Source of the DNA: Flavihumibacter cheonanensis
GTDB taxonomy: Bacteria > Bacteroidota > Bacteroidia > Chitinophagales > Chitinophagaceae
Direction of reading: 5' to 3'
Length of the DNA: 64,000 nt
Assembly (NCBI RefSeq): GCF_022352215.1
Contig: NZ_JAKRWF010000001.1
Location: forward strand, 1,054,001-1,118,000
In this document: positions 33,483-42,335 of the stretch, piece by piece
Position numbering within the stretch: position 1 is the first letter of the stretch
Layout of the letters: each line of letters opens with the position of its first letter
Program-made: the position numbers and the translations under genes
The notes under the pieces: generated by a model
Database searches by the model: none
What the model saw: only the letters and a program-made list of their open reading frames with translations
What the model was told of the DNA's origin: nothing

Positions 33483-36026
33483 ATGAATTCAGCCTGGTTT
33501 AAAAAAGCCGCCCCACATCTGTATGCTGTCCTTGCCTTTCTTGTAATTGCTATCATCTATTGTCAGCCTGCCCTGATGGGAAAGGTAGTAGAGCAGCATG
33601 ATACCCTGGGATGGAGGGGTATGGCACAACAGTCGTTTGAATTCAAAGAGAAATATGGATATTTTCCCTTGTGGACTAATAGTATGTTTGGTGGAATGCC
33701 GGCCTTTGCAATTGCATTTGAAGGCACAGTAATCCAAACCATTTATTTACAGAACTTGCTAACACTCTGGATGCCGGTGCCGGTAAGTTTTTTCTTCCTC
33801 GCCTGTATCAGTTTTTATTTCATGGGGATTGTTTTCAGGCTAAAGCCACTGATCGCAGCAATGGCAGCCATCGCATTTGCGTGGGCGACCTATGATCCGG
33901 TGATCATTGCGGTGGGACATAATACTAAAATGTGGGCGATTGCCTATATGCCTGCAGTGATCGCCTCCCTGGTGCTGATTTTCCAGGGCAGGTATTTGCT
34001 GGGTGCGGGATTGCTGGCTTTGTTTTTCGGCTTGCAAACCAGTACACAGCACGTCCAGGTGGTGTATTATACAGCGATCATCATGGCTTGTATGAGTGTA
34101 GCGTATCTCGTGCATTCCATACGCACGAAGAATGTTAAGCCAGTAATCATAAGCGGACTGGTAGCACTGGGGGCAGGATTGCTGGGGATTGCATCGTATG
34201 CGATCAGCTGGTATCCCCTGCAGGATTATGCGAAGGAAACCATGCGTGGCGGAAGGTCCGAGATCACCATTGGAAAAGATTCAACCAACCTTACAAAAGG
34301 AGGGCTTGATAAGGATTATGCATTTGGCTGGAGTTATGGGATCAGTGAAACCATGACCTTTATGGTGCCGAGAGTATACGGAGGCAGTTCCTCCACTGTG
34401 GTAGCAGGGAAACCGCGCAGTGAATTTGGGGAAGACACCAAAGTATCGCAAGTGATACAGGAGAAAACCGGTATGTCGGAGGATCAGGCGGATGGATTTG
34501 CTCAACAGCTACCTGCTTATTGGGGAGATCAGCCTGGCACATCGGGACCAGTATATTTGGGTGCGATCATCTGCGCGTTGTTTATATTGGGTTTGATCAA
34601 TGTAAAATCCTGGCATAAAGGATGGATCATAGCCGCAACGATAATTGGGATCTTCTTAGCCTGGGGAAAGAATTTTTCCAGCCTGAATTATTTTCTGTTT
34701 GATTATTTGCCCTTGTATAACAAGTTCAGGGCTCCCTCCATGGCACTGATCATACCGCAGTTGACTTTCCCATTGCTGGCGGGACTTGGTTTACAGCAAT
34801 TTATTGAAGCCAAAGAAGCAGGAACACTTGACTGGAAGAAGTTGAAACTGGCAGGCTATATATTGGGTGGCGTACTGGTGCTTTTCATAGGTTTTTATGT
34901 GATGGCTGATTTCACCTCCCCTAATGATAGCCAGTTGAAACAGCAGCTGACCGGCATGATGGCGCAAGGCCAACAGAGTCCGGAAATACAGCAACAGGCT
35001 CAATCCTTTGCGCAATCGGTGGTATCAGCCTTGCAGGATGACAGGCAAACAATTTATGGCAAGGATTTGCTACGCGCGCTTGCCTTGATATTATTAGCGG
35101 TTGGCTTGTTGTATTATTATGCGAAAGGCAGTATCAAGTTATCTTTTGTGTTGCTTGCACTTGTGGCTTTATCTTCCCTGGACCTGATTACTGTTGGTCG
35201 CAGGTATTTGAATGCTGATAATTTTGTAGACAAGGAAGAGTTTGAAGCAGGATTGAGTCCGAATGCTGCGGATCTGCAGATCCTGCAGGACACCAAACAG
35301 CCTTATCGGGTATTTGACCGGGCAACAGGTGGTAGTCCATTTGAATCTGCACGCGCTTCCTATTTCCATAATTCTATTGGAGGTTATAGTCCGGCTAAAC
35401 TGGGACTGTACCAGGATCTGATCGAGCATCAGCTGAGCAAGGGTAATATGGAAGTGTACAATATGCTCAATACCCGGTATTTCATTATGCAAAATCCGGC
35501 GGATGGACAGCCGGTGGTGCAAATGAACCCGAATGCATACGGACCGGTTTGGCTGGTGAAGCAGTTGCAGTTTGTGGCAGATGGAAATGCGGAGATCCAG
35601 GCGCTTGACAGTACCAATTTAAGAGAGGTTGCGGTGGTGCAGGAGAAATTTAAAGAAGCAGCAGGCGCGGCTCCTGTATACGATTCAACAGCAACGATCA
35701 CCTGGGTTGAAAACAAGAACGATGTGGTAGTCTACAAGAGCTCAGCCGCGAGTCCGCAGTTCGCCGTATTCAGTGAGATCTATTATGACAAAGGTTGGAA
35801 CGCTTACCTGGATGGCCAACTGGTTCCGCATGTGAAAACGAATTATCTGTTGAGGGGGATGGCAATCCCGGCTGGTCAGCATACCATCGAATTCAAATTT
35901 GAACCCAAGGCGGTAGCGTTGAGTAAAACAATTACAACTGTGAGTACGATTCTCTTATTCCTCTTGCTGGTAGCAGGCGCAGTTGTTGAAAACCGGAAGA
36001 AGAAGGAAACACCCGCAGTGTCATAG
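33483..36026 (+). CDS. YfhO family membrane protein (GT-C-like)
   Basis: An 847-residue protein with about twelve to thirteen transmembrane helices and a large soluble segment (about 570-815), ending in a last helix and a charged tail. The N-terminus, with GKVVEQHDTLGWRGMAQQ and PLWTNSMFGGMPAF, and the C-terminal ILSEIYYDKGWNAYLDG-like segment (FSEIYYDKGWNAYLDGQ) are typical of YfhO. Bacillus and Listeria YfhO members act in glycosylation of lipoteichoic or wall teichoic acid using lipid-linked sugars, so a periplasmic glycosyltransferase role is likely (family inference). It stands next to GT2 genes and converges with the polysaccharide operon by a 6-nt overlap. Confidence 0.85.
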   Translation: MNSAWFKKAAPHLYAVLAFLVIAIIYCQPALMGKVVEQHDTLGWRGMAQQSFEFKEKYGYFPLWTNSMFGGMPAFAIAFEGTVIQTIYLQNLLTLWMPVPVSFFFLACISFYFMGIVFRLKPLIAAMAAIAFAWATYDPVIIAVGHNTKMWAIAYMPAVIASLVLIFQGRYLLGAGLLALFFGLQTSTQHVQVVYYTAIIMACMSVAYLVHSIRTKNVKPVIISGLVALGAGLLGIASYAISWYPLQDYAKETMRGGRSEITIGKDSTNLTKGGLDKDYAFGWSYGISETMTFMVPRVYGGSSSTVVAGKPRSEFGEDTKVSQVIQEKTGMSEDQADGFAQQLPAYWGDQPGTSGPVYLGAIICALFILGLINVKSWHKGWIIAATIIGIFLAWGKNFSSLNYFLFDYLPLYNKFRAPSMALIIPQLTFPLLAGLGLQQFIEAKEAGTLDWKKLKLAGYILGGVLVLFIGFYVMADFTSPNDSQLKQQLTGMMAQGQQSPEIQQQAQSFAQSVVSALQDDRQTIYGKDLLRALALILLAVGLLYYYAKGSIKLSFVLLALVALSSLDLITVGRRYLNADNFVDKEEFEAGLSPNAADLQILQDTKQPYRVFDRATGGSPFESARASYFHNSIGGYSPAKLGLYQDLIEHQLSKGNMEVYNMLNTRYFIMQNPADGQPVVQMNPNAYGPVWLVKQLQFVADGNAEIQALDSTNLREVAVVQEKFKEAAGAAPVYDSTATITWVENKNDVVVYKSSAASPQFAVFSEIYYDKGWNAYLDGQLVPHVKTNYLLRGMAIPAGQHTIEFKFEPKAVALSKTITTVSTILLFLLLVAGAVVENRKKKETPAVS

Positions 36027-37019
36027 CACTTTGTAAAACCAGGGTTGATTCCGGATCATTTTCGGACTGAGTTTGTAAAGGCTGGCCAGGTTTTTACGAT
36101 AACCGGCGACAAGTCCTTTTGGATAAGGGTTACGTCCCAGAATTAAGCGAACTGCATTGGATATGTATAATAAAGGCAACTCCAATGAGTAAACTGCAAG
36201 GTGAATCAGAAACCAGGTTATTCCATATTGTTTTCTGATCCGCAGGAAATTGGAGACCATAATCTGGAGTCCTTTTTTGTCGTAGAGATTGTAATAACCT
36301 TTACCGGAAGATTGGAAAGCTTCGTTTGCTGATGCACTTTCGAGATGAATAACTTTATGTTGGCCAAAAATGGCGAGCTTGCCATGTTGCCGGATTCTTG
36401 AACACCATTCGATTTCTTCGGCGTATAAAAAGAAATCTTCATCCAGCAGGCCTGCTTTAGCGATCACCTCTTTTTTGACCAGGATAAACGCACCATTGAT
36501 CCAGTCAACATCTACCAATGAATTGGAATCGGGTAAATTGGTTTTTTTGGCATTGAAAAGAAGTGCCGTTTTTTTGAGCAGTTGACCCAGAATTGGTAAA
36601 GGCAGAAAGTGGTTGAGGCCTCCCCTAACAAAATAATTTCCACTGATTTGAGGTGTTTTGTCTTCGTTCAGGAGCTGGGCACCTGCGGCAACATAGGTGG
36701 AGTTGCTAAAGTCGTGGAAAATTTCATCCAGCACCTTGTTGGGCAATAAAGTATCCGGGTTCAATAACAGCAAATTTGTTGCAGAAGCATTGGAAATGCC
36801 AATATTGTTTGCTCTGGCGAAACCGGCATTGTATCCTGCATTAATATATCGGATTGCAGGAAACTCCTGCAGAAGCTGAATGAATTTTTCTTCTGAGGCG
36901 GAGTTATCTACAATAATGATTTCCAGATCAAGTTGAGTGGTATGGATATAGGATAAAATGCTGGATTTTATGTAAGCTTCACTATGGTAGTTGACATATA
37001 TGATACTCAATTGTTTCAT
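36021..37019 (-). CDS. Glycosyltransferase family 2, rhamnosyltransferase (WbbL)-like
   Basis: A 332-residue GT2 protein at the end of the sugar operon. The start LSIIYVNYHSEAY and the motifs INAGYNAGFARANNIGI and LLLLNPDT (metal-binding Asp) are those of WbbL-type rhamnosyltransferases. VDWINGAFILVKKEVI, EEIEWCSRIR and a C-terminal hydrophobic stretch follow. The donor could be the deoxysugar made by the upstream genes (inference). The start overlaps the stop of the previous gene by 4 nt. Confidence 0.85.
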   Translation of the reverse strand: MKQLSIIYVNYHSEAYIKSSILSYIHTTQLDLEIIIVDNSASEEKFIQLLQEFPAIRYINAGYNAGFARANNIGISNASATNLLLLNPDTLLPNKVLDEIFHDFSNSTYVAAGAQLLNEDKTPQISGNYFVRGGLNHFLPLPILGQLLKKTALLFNAKKTNLPDSNSLVDVDWINGAFILVKKEVIAKAGLLDEDFFLYAEEIEWCSRIRQHGKLAIFGQHKVIHLESASANEAFQSSGKGYYNLYDKKGLQIMVSNFLRIRKQYGITWFLIHLAVYSLELPLLYISNAVRLILGRNPYPKGLVAGYRKNLASLYKLSPKMIRNQPWFYKVL

Positions 37020-37921
37020 ATTGCTTTTTTCAATTTACAATATAGGTAACAGAGCGTCATCATGCTTTTTGAAATAATTCCCGAGGCAAGAAGAGCTGGC
37101 GGTAGTTTATTTTGGAACCTGATCATTGGGTCCAGGTAGGGAACGTTGAGACCAGCGGGATTTATTTCCTGCGCGTTTTTTATAGATGCATTTCTGATTT
37201 GTCGCCATAGAAAATCAAAATTGGCAACTGACTCTAGGAAATGCCGGTTTTGGGAATTGTAACGTATGATTTCTGGAATTAATCCATATTTTATAAAATT
37301 CTGATCTGGTTTTGAACTGGTATTGCCTTCGGTAAACCGTGCAATAAGTACATCGATAAAATGTGTTCGGATTATTGGAGTGGTAAAGCATTTCAGGTTG
37401 AAGTCCCAGTCTGCATGCAGTTTGTATTCCAGGTTATACCCGCCCAACTGCTGAAAAATGGTACGTTTATAGAAAATTGCCTGGTGGGAAATGTTTTTGG
37501 TAAGCAGTTTTGCAAAGTTGAAAGCTCCATCATAGCGTTGGCCGGATTTTGACATGAGCACATTACCATAAATAAGATCAGCCGGGTGCCGGTTGATGGA
37601 ATCAGCCACTTGTTGTAATACATTTTCATTGAAAAGGGTGTCATCTGATCCTAGGAAATAGAGGTATTCTCCTTTTGCCGCCGCAATACCTTTATTCATG
37701 GCATCATAGATACCGTGGTCTGGTTCAGAGCTGAAGAAGTGGATTTTATTACTATAACTTTTTATTATGGAAGTAGTATTATCCTTGGAGCCGCCATCAA
37801 TAATAACCAGTTCAAAATTTGTAAATACTTGAGCCAGCACACTGTCTATAGCTGATGAAATTGTTTTTGCACCATTGTATACAACGATAATTATTGAAAA
37901 AAAAGGTTCAGTACGATCCAT
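37016..37921 (-). CDS. Glycosyltransferase family 2 (WcaE-like)
   Basis: A 301-residue GT2 enzyme: FSIIIVVYNGAKTI at the N-terminus, VIIDGGSKDNT, SEPDHGIYDAMNKGI and LGSDDTLF, where SDD is the metal-binding motif near residue 93. SEPDHGIYDAMNKGI is characteristic of the colanic-acid WcaE-like group. It lies in the nine-gene operon, 8 nt after the next upstream gene's stop. Donor and acceptor unknown. Confidence 0.85.
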   Translation of the reverse strand: MDRTEPFFSIIIVVYNGAKTISSAIDSVLAQVFTNFELVIIDGGSKDNTTSIIKSYSNKIHFFSSEPDHGIYDAMNKGIAAAKGEYLYFLGSDDTLFNENVLQQVADSINRHPADLIYGNVLMSKSGQRYDGAFNFAKLLTKNISHQAIFYKRTIFQQLGGYNLEYKLHADWDFNLKCFTTPIIRTHFIDVLIARFTEGNTSSKPDQNFIKYGLIPEIIRYNSQNRHFLESVANFDFLWRQIRNASIKNAQEINPAGLNVPYLDPMIRFQNKLPPALLASGIISKSMMTLCYLYCKLKKAI

Positions 37922-37929
37922 ATTATATA

Positions 37930-38970
37930 TTATTTGGGAAGTACAACCTTTTTGAATTGAACAGCCAACTTAAAAAGCTCAGGATATTTTACACCAATTT
38001 TATACTTCATATGCCATTTGCGCATTATGGACCAGCTATAAATGTTACGAATGCTGTTGGTAAAACTTTCATTGGTAGTATTGGATAAATCCAGAACTCG
38101 TTTTAAAAATATAAAATAGGTGGTAAGCGTTTGTCCAATATATTTATTCAAAACTCCCATATCTTCTGAATTTGATTGCAGCTTTAGCTCTCGAACAATA
38201 AATTCATGAAAGGCTCTGGGTGCAATTTCAAGATAAGAATAGTTGCTATTTGCATAACTATAATTGGAACCATGAATGGTTTGACAGCCAACTGCCGTAT
38301 TTGTAAAAACTGCCCCATTTTGACTTCCTGCCAGGATCAGGTAAGCAGCATCAGAAAGAAAGGGCGTTCCATAATCAGGCACACCACCCATTGCTTGTGC
38401 AATTTCTCGTTTTACCATACCAGCTGACCAAAGTATTCCCCCTCCAAAATCAGCCGTACAAAATTCCCTTAAAAAAGTATCGGCACTAAATTCCCTGACG
38501 GCACCCATTTCCAGATTTGCTAACCCTGAATATATACCGGGTGAACGATTGGCCAGTTGGGAGAGCCAGAGTTTTTCATAATAGGTATCATGACTACCCA
38601 TGTACATTCCATATCCGGGATGTTGGCGTTCCAAATCCAGTAATGTTTCCAGCATTTCAGGATAAACGGGATCGTCATCTGTCAGCATAACAACAAATCT
38701 ACCATTTGCATGGGCGAGGCTTCTGTTAAAGCTTTTGACCATTCCCAGATTTTCATAATTGCTCAGGTAACGGAATCTGCTGTCTTCAAAAGATTCAACT
38801 ACCTGTTTTGCACTGTGATTTTCTGCATCATTGTCCGATACAATAACTTCCCAGTCGGGTATAGTTTGTTGACGAATCGCCTCCAATTGTTTTTGCAGGT
38901 AATCTGTTCTTTTGTATGTAGAAATACAAAAGGATACGGCAGGTTGCGAAGTAGAGATTTCCTGAAGCAT
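37930..38970 (-). CDS. Glycosyltransferase family 2
   Basis: A 346-residue GT2 enzyme with VSFCISTYKRTDYLQKQLEAI, WEVIVSDNDAEN, YENLGMVKSFNRS and the metal site TDDDPVYPEM near residue 97. The C-terminal third is helical and not diagnostic. It is 5 nt after the CmcI-type gene in the same operon. The conserved SDND and TDDD motifs suggest an active enzyme; donor unknown. Confidence 0.85.
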   Translation of the reverse strand: MLQEISTSQPAVSFCISTYKRTDYLQKQLEAIRQQTIPDWEVIVSDNDAENHSAKQVVESFEDSRFRYLSNYENLGMVKSFNRSLAHANGRFVVMLTDDDPVYPEMLETLLDLERQHPGYGMYMGSHDTYYEKLWLSQLANRSPGIYSGLANLEMGAVREFSADTFLREFCTADFGGGILWSAGMVKREIAQAMGGVPDYGTPFLSDAAYLILAGSQNGAVFTNTAVGCQTIHGSNYSYANSNYSYLEIAPRAFHEFIVRELKLQSNSEDMGVLNKYIGQTLTTYFIFLKRVLDLSNTTNESFTNSIRNIYSWSIMRKWHMKYKIGVKYPELFKLAVQFKKVVLPK

Positions 38971-38975
38971 TCCAA

Positions 38976-39710
38976 TTATTTCACACGTTTCAAATATCCC
39001 TCTGGAGCTACGCTGATCAGAAGTTTATTATCAATACTGTGGTCAATTTCAAACTCAGGATGCTCTTTCACAAAATCCCATACCGCTGTTTTTGGATTGT
39101 CCCCTTTTTTCCAGGGTCTGCCAGGAAGGTAATTATCTGGCATGTCTTCAACAATAGTATCGAAAACAACCAGGTATGAATCTTTCGTTACAAATGGTGC
39201 ATATAACTTCAGTTCATTCAGCACATGCTCATGTGTATGATTAGAATCAAGGCAGACCATGATGGTTTGCTTTCCTGCAGCATAAGCTTTCACTTTATCA
39301 ACCGTATCGGAAGCAATGGATGAGCCTTCGATCATTGTGATTCTCTTGAACATTGGGTGAGCTTCAATAGCAGCTTTATTATGTGCCCTTATATCGATAT
39401 CAATACCCAGTACATCCCCTTTTCCAATTAATTCCAACAGTGATGCATAATAAATCAGCGAACCACCATGTGCAATACCCGTTTCTATGATCAGATCTGG
39501 TTTAATATCCCAAATCAACTCCTGCATGGCGATCATATCTTGTGGATATTGAATAATGGGGCGCCCCATCCAGGAAAAATTATAGGAATACTGACTTTTG
39601 TTGGATTCCAGGTTAAATTGTTCAGCAGCCTGTTTGAGTGGGGAATTGCTTCCGTTCGACTCAATTCTCTGCTCGCGCTCTTTTAAGAATTCCGCAATTG
39701 GGTTATTCAT
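38976..39710 (-). CDS. CmcI/rhamnosyl O-methyltransferase-type SAM methyltransferase
   Basis: A 244-residue protein of the cephalosporin hydroxylase (RMNT_CmcI) family. Visible are GRPIIQYPQDMIAMQELIW, the SAM-binding strand IIETGIAHGGS, GIDIDIRAHNK, MIEGSS and CLDSNHTHEHVL, where acidic and His residues may bind a metal. The family name comes from CmcI, but its members are class I SAM methyltransferases and include sugar O-methyltransferases. In a sugar operon, O-methylation of a glycan residue is the best guess. The start overlaps the upstream gene by 8 nt. Confidence 0.8.
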   Translation of the reverse strand: MNNPIAEFLKEREQRIESNGSNSPLKQAAEQFNLESNKSQYSYNFSWMGRPIIQYPQDMIAMQELIWDIKPDLIIETGIAHGGSLIYYASLLELIGKGDVLGIDIDIRAHNKAAIEAHPMFKRITMIEGSSIASDTVDKVKAYAAGKQTIMVCLDSNHTHEHVLNELKLYAPFVTKDSYLVVFDTIVEDMPDNYLPGRPWKKGDNPKTAVWDFVKEHPEFEIDHSIDNKLLISVAPEGYLKRVK

Positions 39711-40569
39711 TGGTAATTATTTTAGATAGTTTAGAATTGTTCCCCCAGAAATACATTGCTTCGTGCTCTGAATAAGGAAATACCCCGGTATTTAATTGTA
39801 AGGATGAATTGTGTTGTTTGATAATAGTCTCAACAAATGATTTTACTGTAATGGGACGGCCACTACAAATATTAATTATACCCGTAATATTGTTTTGTAC
39901 GGCTACTTTCATAATGAATGAAGCCATCTCCTGTATAGAAAGGTAATCTCTGATTTGGTCACCTTTGCTCATATTAAAGTATTCCTTTCTTTCTTTAATG
40001 GCTTCCATCAATTGTCCATACAGAGAATTTTTGTGTTGCCCTTCTCCATACATATAAAACAATCGAAGCCATTTTAAATCAAAATCAAATTGATTTTTTA
40101 GCGCATGCAGGCAGTTAAGCAAATTAACCTTTCCAATTGCATAAGCATTCGACGGATTGGAGGGCATGTCTTCATATAATTCCCCATTTACTTTACCATA
40201 TTCCATACAGGTACCGGCAATTGTCAGGTCCTTTAAACCATGGTGAATTAAATTTTTACAAAAAAAATAATTAGCCATCATGTTGGTTTCAATATGATGC
40301 GAAGAAGCATAATTGGGAAGTCCCTCCCAGGCTAAATGAATCAACAGATCCGGCTGGTTAAAATGGTTGTAAAGATTGATACTGGCTGGATTATTTTCGA
40401 TCGTCCAGGAGATATATTCCACTTGTTTAAACCAAGGTTGAGTTTTAGCTTTTTCAATATCCCTGGAACTGGCAACAACGGCATACCCATTTTCCAATAA
40501 AATCGGAATCAAATTAGTGCCTATAAACCCGGTAGCACCCGTAATCAGTATTTTTTGTGATTTAATCAT
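39703..40569 (-). CDS. NAD-dependent epimerase/dehydratase (NDP-sugar reductase type)
   Basis: A 288-residue extended SDR: nucleotide motif GATGFIG (residues 10-16), HLAWEG, the serine/threonine strand IAGTCMEYG and catalytic NAYAIGK (Tyr and Lys). The C-terminal sugar-binding part includes NICSGRPITVKSF. Within the CDP-sugar operon it is a good candidate for the 4-ketoreductase that finishes the branched sugar (inference from context). It overlaps both neighbours by 8 nt. Confidence 0.82.
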   Translation of the reverse strand: MIKSQKILITGATGFIGTNLIPILLENGYAVVASSRDIEKAKTQPWFKQVEYISWTIENNPASINLYNHFNQPDLLIHLAWEGLPNYASSHHIETNMMANYFFCKNLIHHGLKDLTIAGTCMEYGKVNGELYEDMPSNPSNAYAIGKVNLLNCLHALKNQFDFDLKWLRLFYMYGEGQHKNSLYGQLMEAIKERKEYFNMSKGDQIRDYLSIQEMASFIMKVAVQNNITGIINICSGRPITVKSFVETIIKQHNSSLQLNTGVFPYSEHEAMYFWGNNSKLSKIITNE

Positions 40570-41794
40570 TTAGAATTTCAAGTCGGGGTATTGGAACAAC
40601 AAATTTCCCATTCCACTCAGCAATGTATTTCAGTTGCTCAGTTATTTCTGATTTCAGATTCCAAGGAAGTATAAGTACATAGTCGGGCCGGGATTGCTTT
40701 AGATGAATTTCATCCACAACAGGAATATGACTGCCGGGTAGATATAAATGTTGTTTATTTGGATTCCGGTCTACCACAAAATCAATCATATCTGATTTGA
40801 TACCACAATAATTCAGTAATGTATTTCCTTTTGCGGCCGCACCATATGCAGCAACTTTTTTTCCGCTAGATTTGCACTTAAGCAGGAAATCCAGTAAGTC
40901 AATTTTTATAGTTAAGGCCTGCTGTTTGAAATTGAAATAGGTATCCATTTTAGTTAGTCCCCATTCCAGTTCTTCCTTTATGAGGGCCTCCACCCTATCC
41001 GAAATTTCTTTACTTGAATCGTCGCTGTGCTTTGCATAAATCCTGATTGATCCACCGTGCGTTGAAAGTTTGTCGACGTCAAAAATGTCCAGATCAAGGG
41101 ATTTGAAAATGTTTCTTACGGTATAAAAAGACAGGTAGGAAAAATGTTCATGGTAAATGGTATCGAACTGGTTATTCCGGATAAGTTCCATTAAATGAGG
41201 AAACTCCATGGTAATGATGCCGGATGGATTGAGAACGATTTTGAGTCCCCCAACAAAGTCAATTATATCCGGAACATGAGCCAGCACATTATTTCCCAAA
41301 ACCAGATCAGCAGATTTACCTTCCTCTTTCAATTGCCGGGCAAGCTGGCGACCAAAAAAAGCAACCATAGTTGGTATACCTTTTTCAATGGCCACTTTAG
41401 CAGTATTGGCAGTAGGTTCAATTCCCAATACCGGAATGTCCAATTCTTTAAAATATTGCAGAAGATAGCCATCATTGGAGGCGATCTCAATCACTTTTGA
41501 ATTCTTATCTAAATGAAATCTTTCCACCATCATCCTCGTATACGCTTTGGAATGCTCCAGCCAGGTTTTTGAAAAGGATGAAAAATATACATATTCATTA
41601 TTGAATATGGAATCAGACTTCTTGTACTCATCAATCTGAACGAGAAAGCACTTGTTACAGATAAATACTTTTAACGGATAAAATACTTCCGGTTCATTTA
41701 ACTGCTCTCTGGTAAGGAATGAGTTGGATGCCGGCGAATTAAACAGGTCAATTAATATATCGGAAAGTTGATTTTTACAAAATCTGCAATTCAT
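40562..41794 (-). CDS. NDP-hexose C-methyltransferase (TylCIII type)
   Basis: A 410-residue protein with the three-part build of sugar C-methyltransferases. There is an N-terminal zinc-binding domain (C3-x2-C6 in NCRFC and C51-x2-C54 in ICNKC), a SAM-binding domain (VIEIASNDGYLL, LGIEPTAN) and a C-terminal Rossmann domain (VAAYGAAAKGNTLLN). The motifs YHEHFSYLS and LSTHGGSIRIY contain the catalytic Tyr/His/His-type residues of this family. TylC3 homologues methylate C3 of a 4-keto-6-deoxy sugar nucleotide. Adjacent CDP-glucose genes suggest the substrate is CDP-linked. It lies 7 nt after the epimerase gene. Confidence 0.87.
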   Translation of the reverse strand: MNCRFCKNQLSDILIDLFNSPASNSFLTREQLNEPEVFYPLKVFICNKCFLVQIDEYKKSDSIFNNEYVYFSSFSKTWLEHSKAYTRMMVERFHLDKNSKVIEIASNDGYLLQYFKELDIPVLGIEPTANTAKVAIEKGIPTMVAFFGRQLARQLKEEGKSADLVLGNNVLAHVPDIIDFVGGLKIVLNPSGIITMEFPHLMELIRNNQFDTIYHEHFSYLSFYTVRNIFKSLDLDIFDVDKLSTHGGSIRIYAKHSDDSSKEISDRVEALIKEELEWGLTKMDTYFNFKQQALTIKIDLLDFLLKCKSSGKKVAAYGAAAKGNTLLNYCGIKSDMIDFVVDRNPNKQHLYLPGSHIPVVDEIHLKQSRPDYVLILPWNLKSEITEQLKYIAEWNGKFVVPIPRLEILND

Positions 41795-41801
41795 CTTTAC
41801 A

Positions 41802-42335
41802 TTATTTTTCTTGGAAATCCGGAAAATTCAAGTCCCTCTCTGAAATATTGGTTATCTCCAATGGCCAGTTGATACTAATGGCAGGATCATTATACCTTAT
41901 TCCAGATTCAAATTCCGGGTTATAATAATTGGAATGAAGGTAAATTAATTCAGTGTTATCCTCCAGTGTTTGAAAGCCATGTGCAAAACCTTCCGGAATG
42001 TAGATCATGTGTTTATTTTGGGCAGAGAGTTCAAATGCTGCATGTTGTTTATAAGTTGGAGATTCCGGTCTGAGGTCTATAATAACATCTGCTATTTTAC
42101 CCGCTATACATCTTACAAGTTTTATTTCGCTGAGTGGTTGTCTCTGAAAATGCATACCACGCACGGTGCCTTTTGCTGATGTGAATGAATGATTCATCTG
42201 CACCCATTCTTTATTGTGGCCGATGGTTTTGAATAATTCCTTACAGAAAAAACGAGCGAACCAGCCTCTTGAATCAGATTTTGGTTCTGGCATGATTAGA
42301 AAAGCGCCGTTTAATGATGTTTTTATAAATTCCAT
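41802..42335 (-). CDS. RmlC-like NDP-4-keto-6-deoxyhexose 3/5-epimerase
   Basis: A 177-residue cupin of the dTDP-4-dehydrorhamnose 3,5-epimerase family. It has the catalytic His in GTVRGMHFQ near residue 63, DVIIDLRPESPTY, YIPEGFAHGFQTLED, and ESGIRYNDPAISINWP. No RmlA or RmlB (dTDP-glucose) genes are nearby; the neighbours make CDP-4-keto-6-deoxyglucose, so the likely substrate is the CDP-linked (and possibly C-methylated) ketosugar. Whether C3, C5 or both are epimerised cannot be seen. The start overlaps the rfbG stop by 13 nt. Confidence 0.85.
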   Translation of the reverse strand: MEFIKTSLNGAFLIMPEPKSDSRGWFARFFCKELFKTIGHNKEWVQMNHSFTSAKGTVRGMHFQRQPLSEIKLVRCIAGKIADVIIDLRPESPTYKQHAAFELSAQNKHMIYIPEGFAHGFQTLEDNTELIYLHSNYYNPEFESGIRYNDPAISINWPLEITNISERDLNFPDFQEK

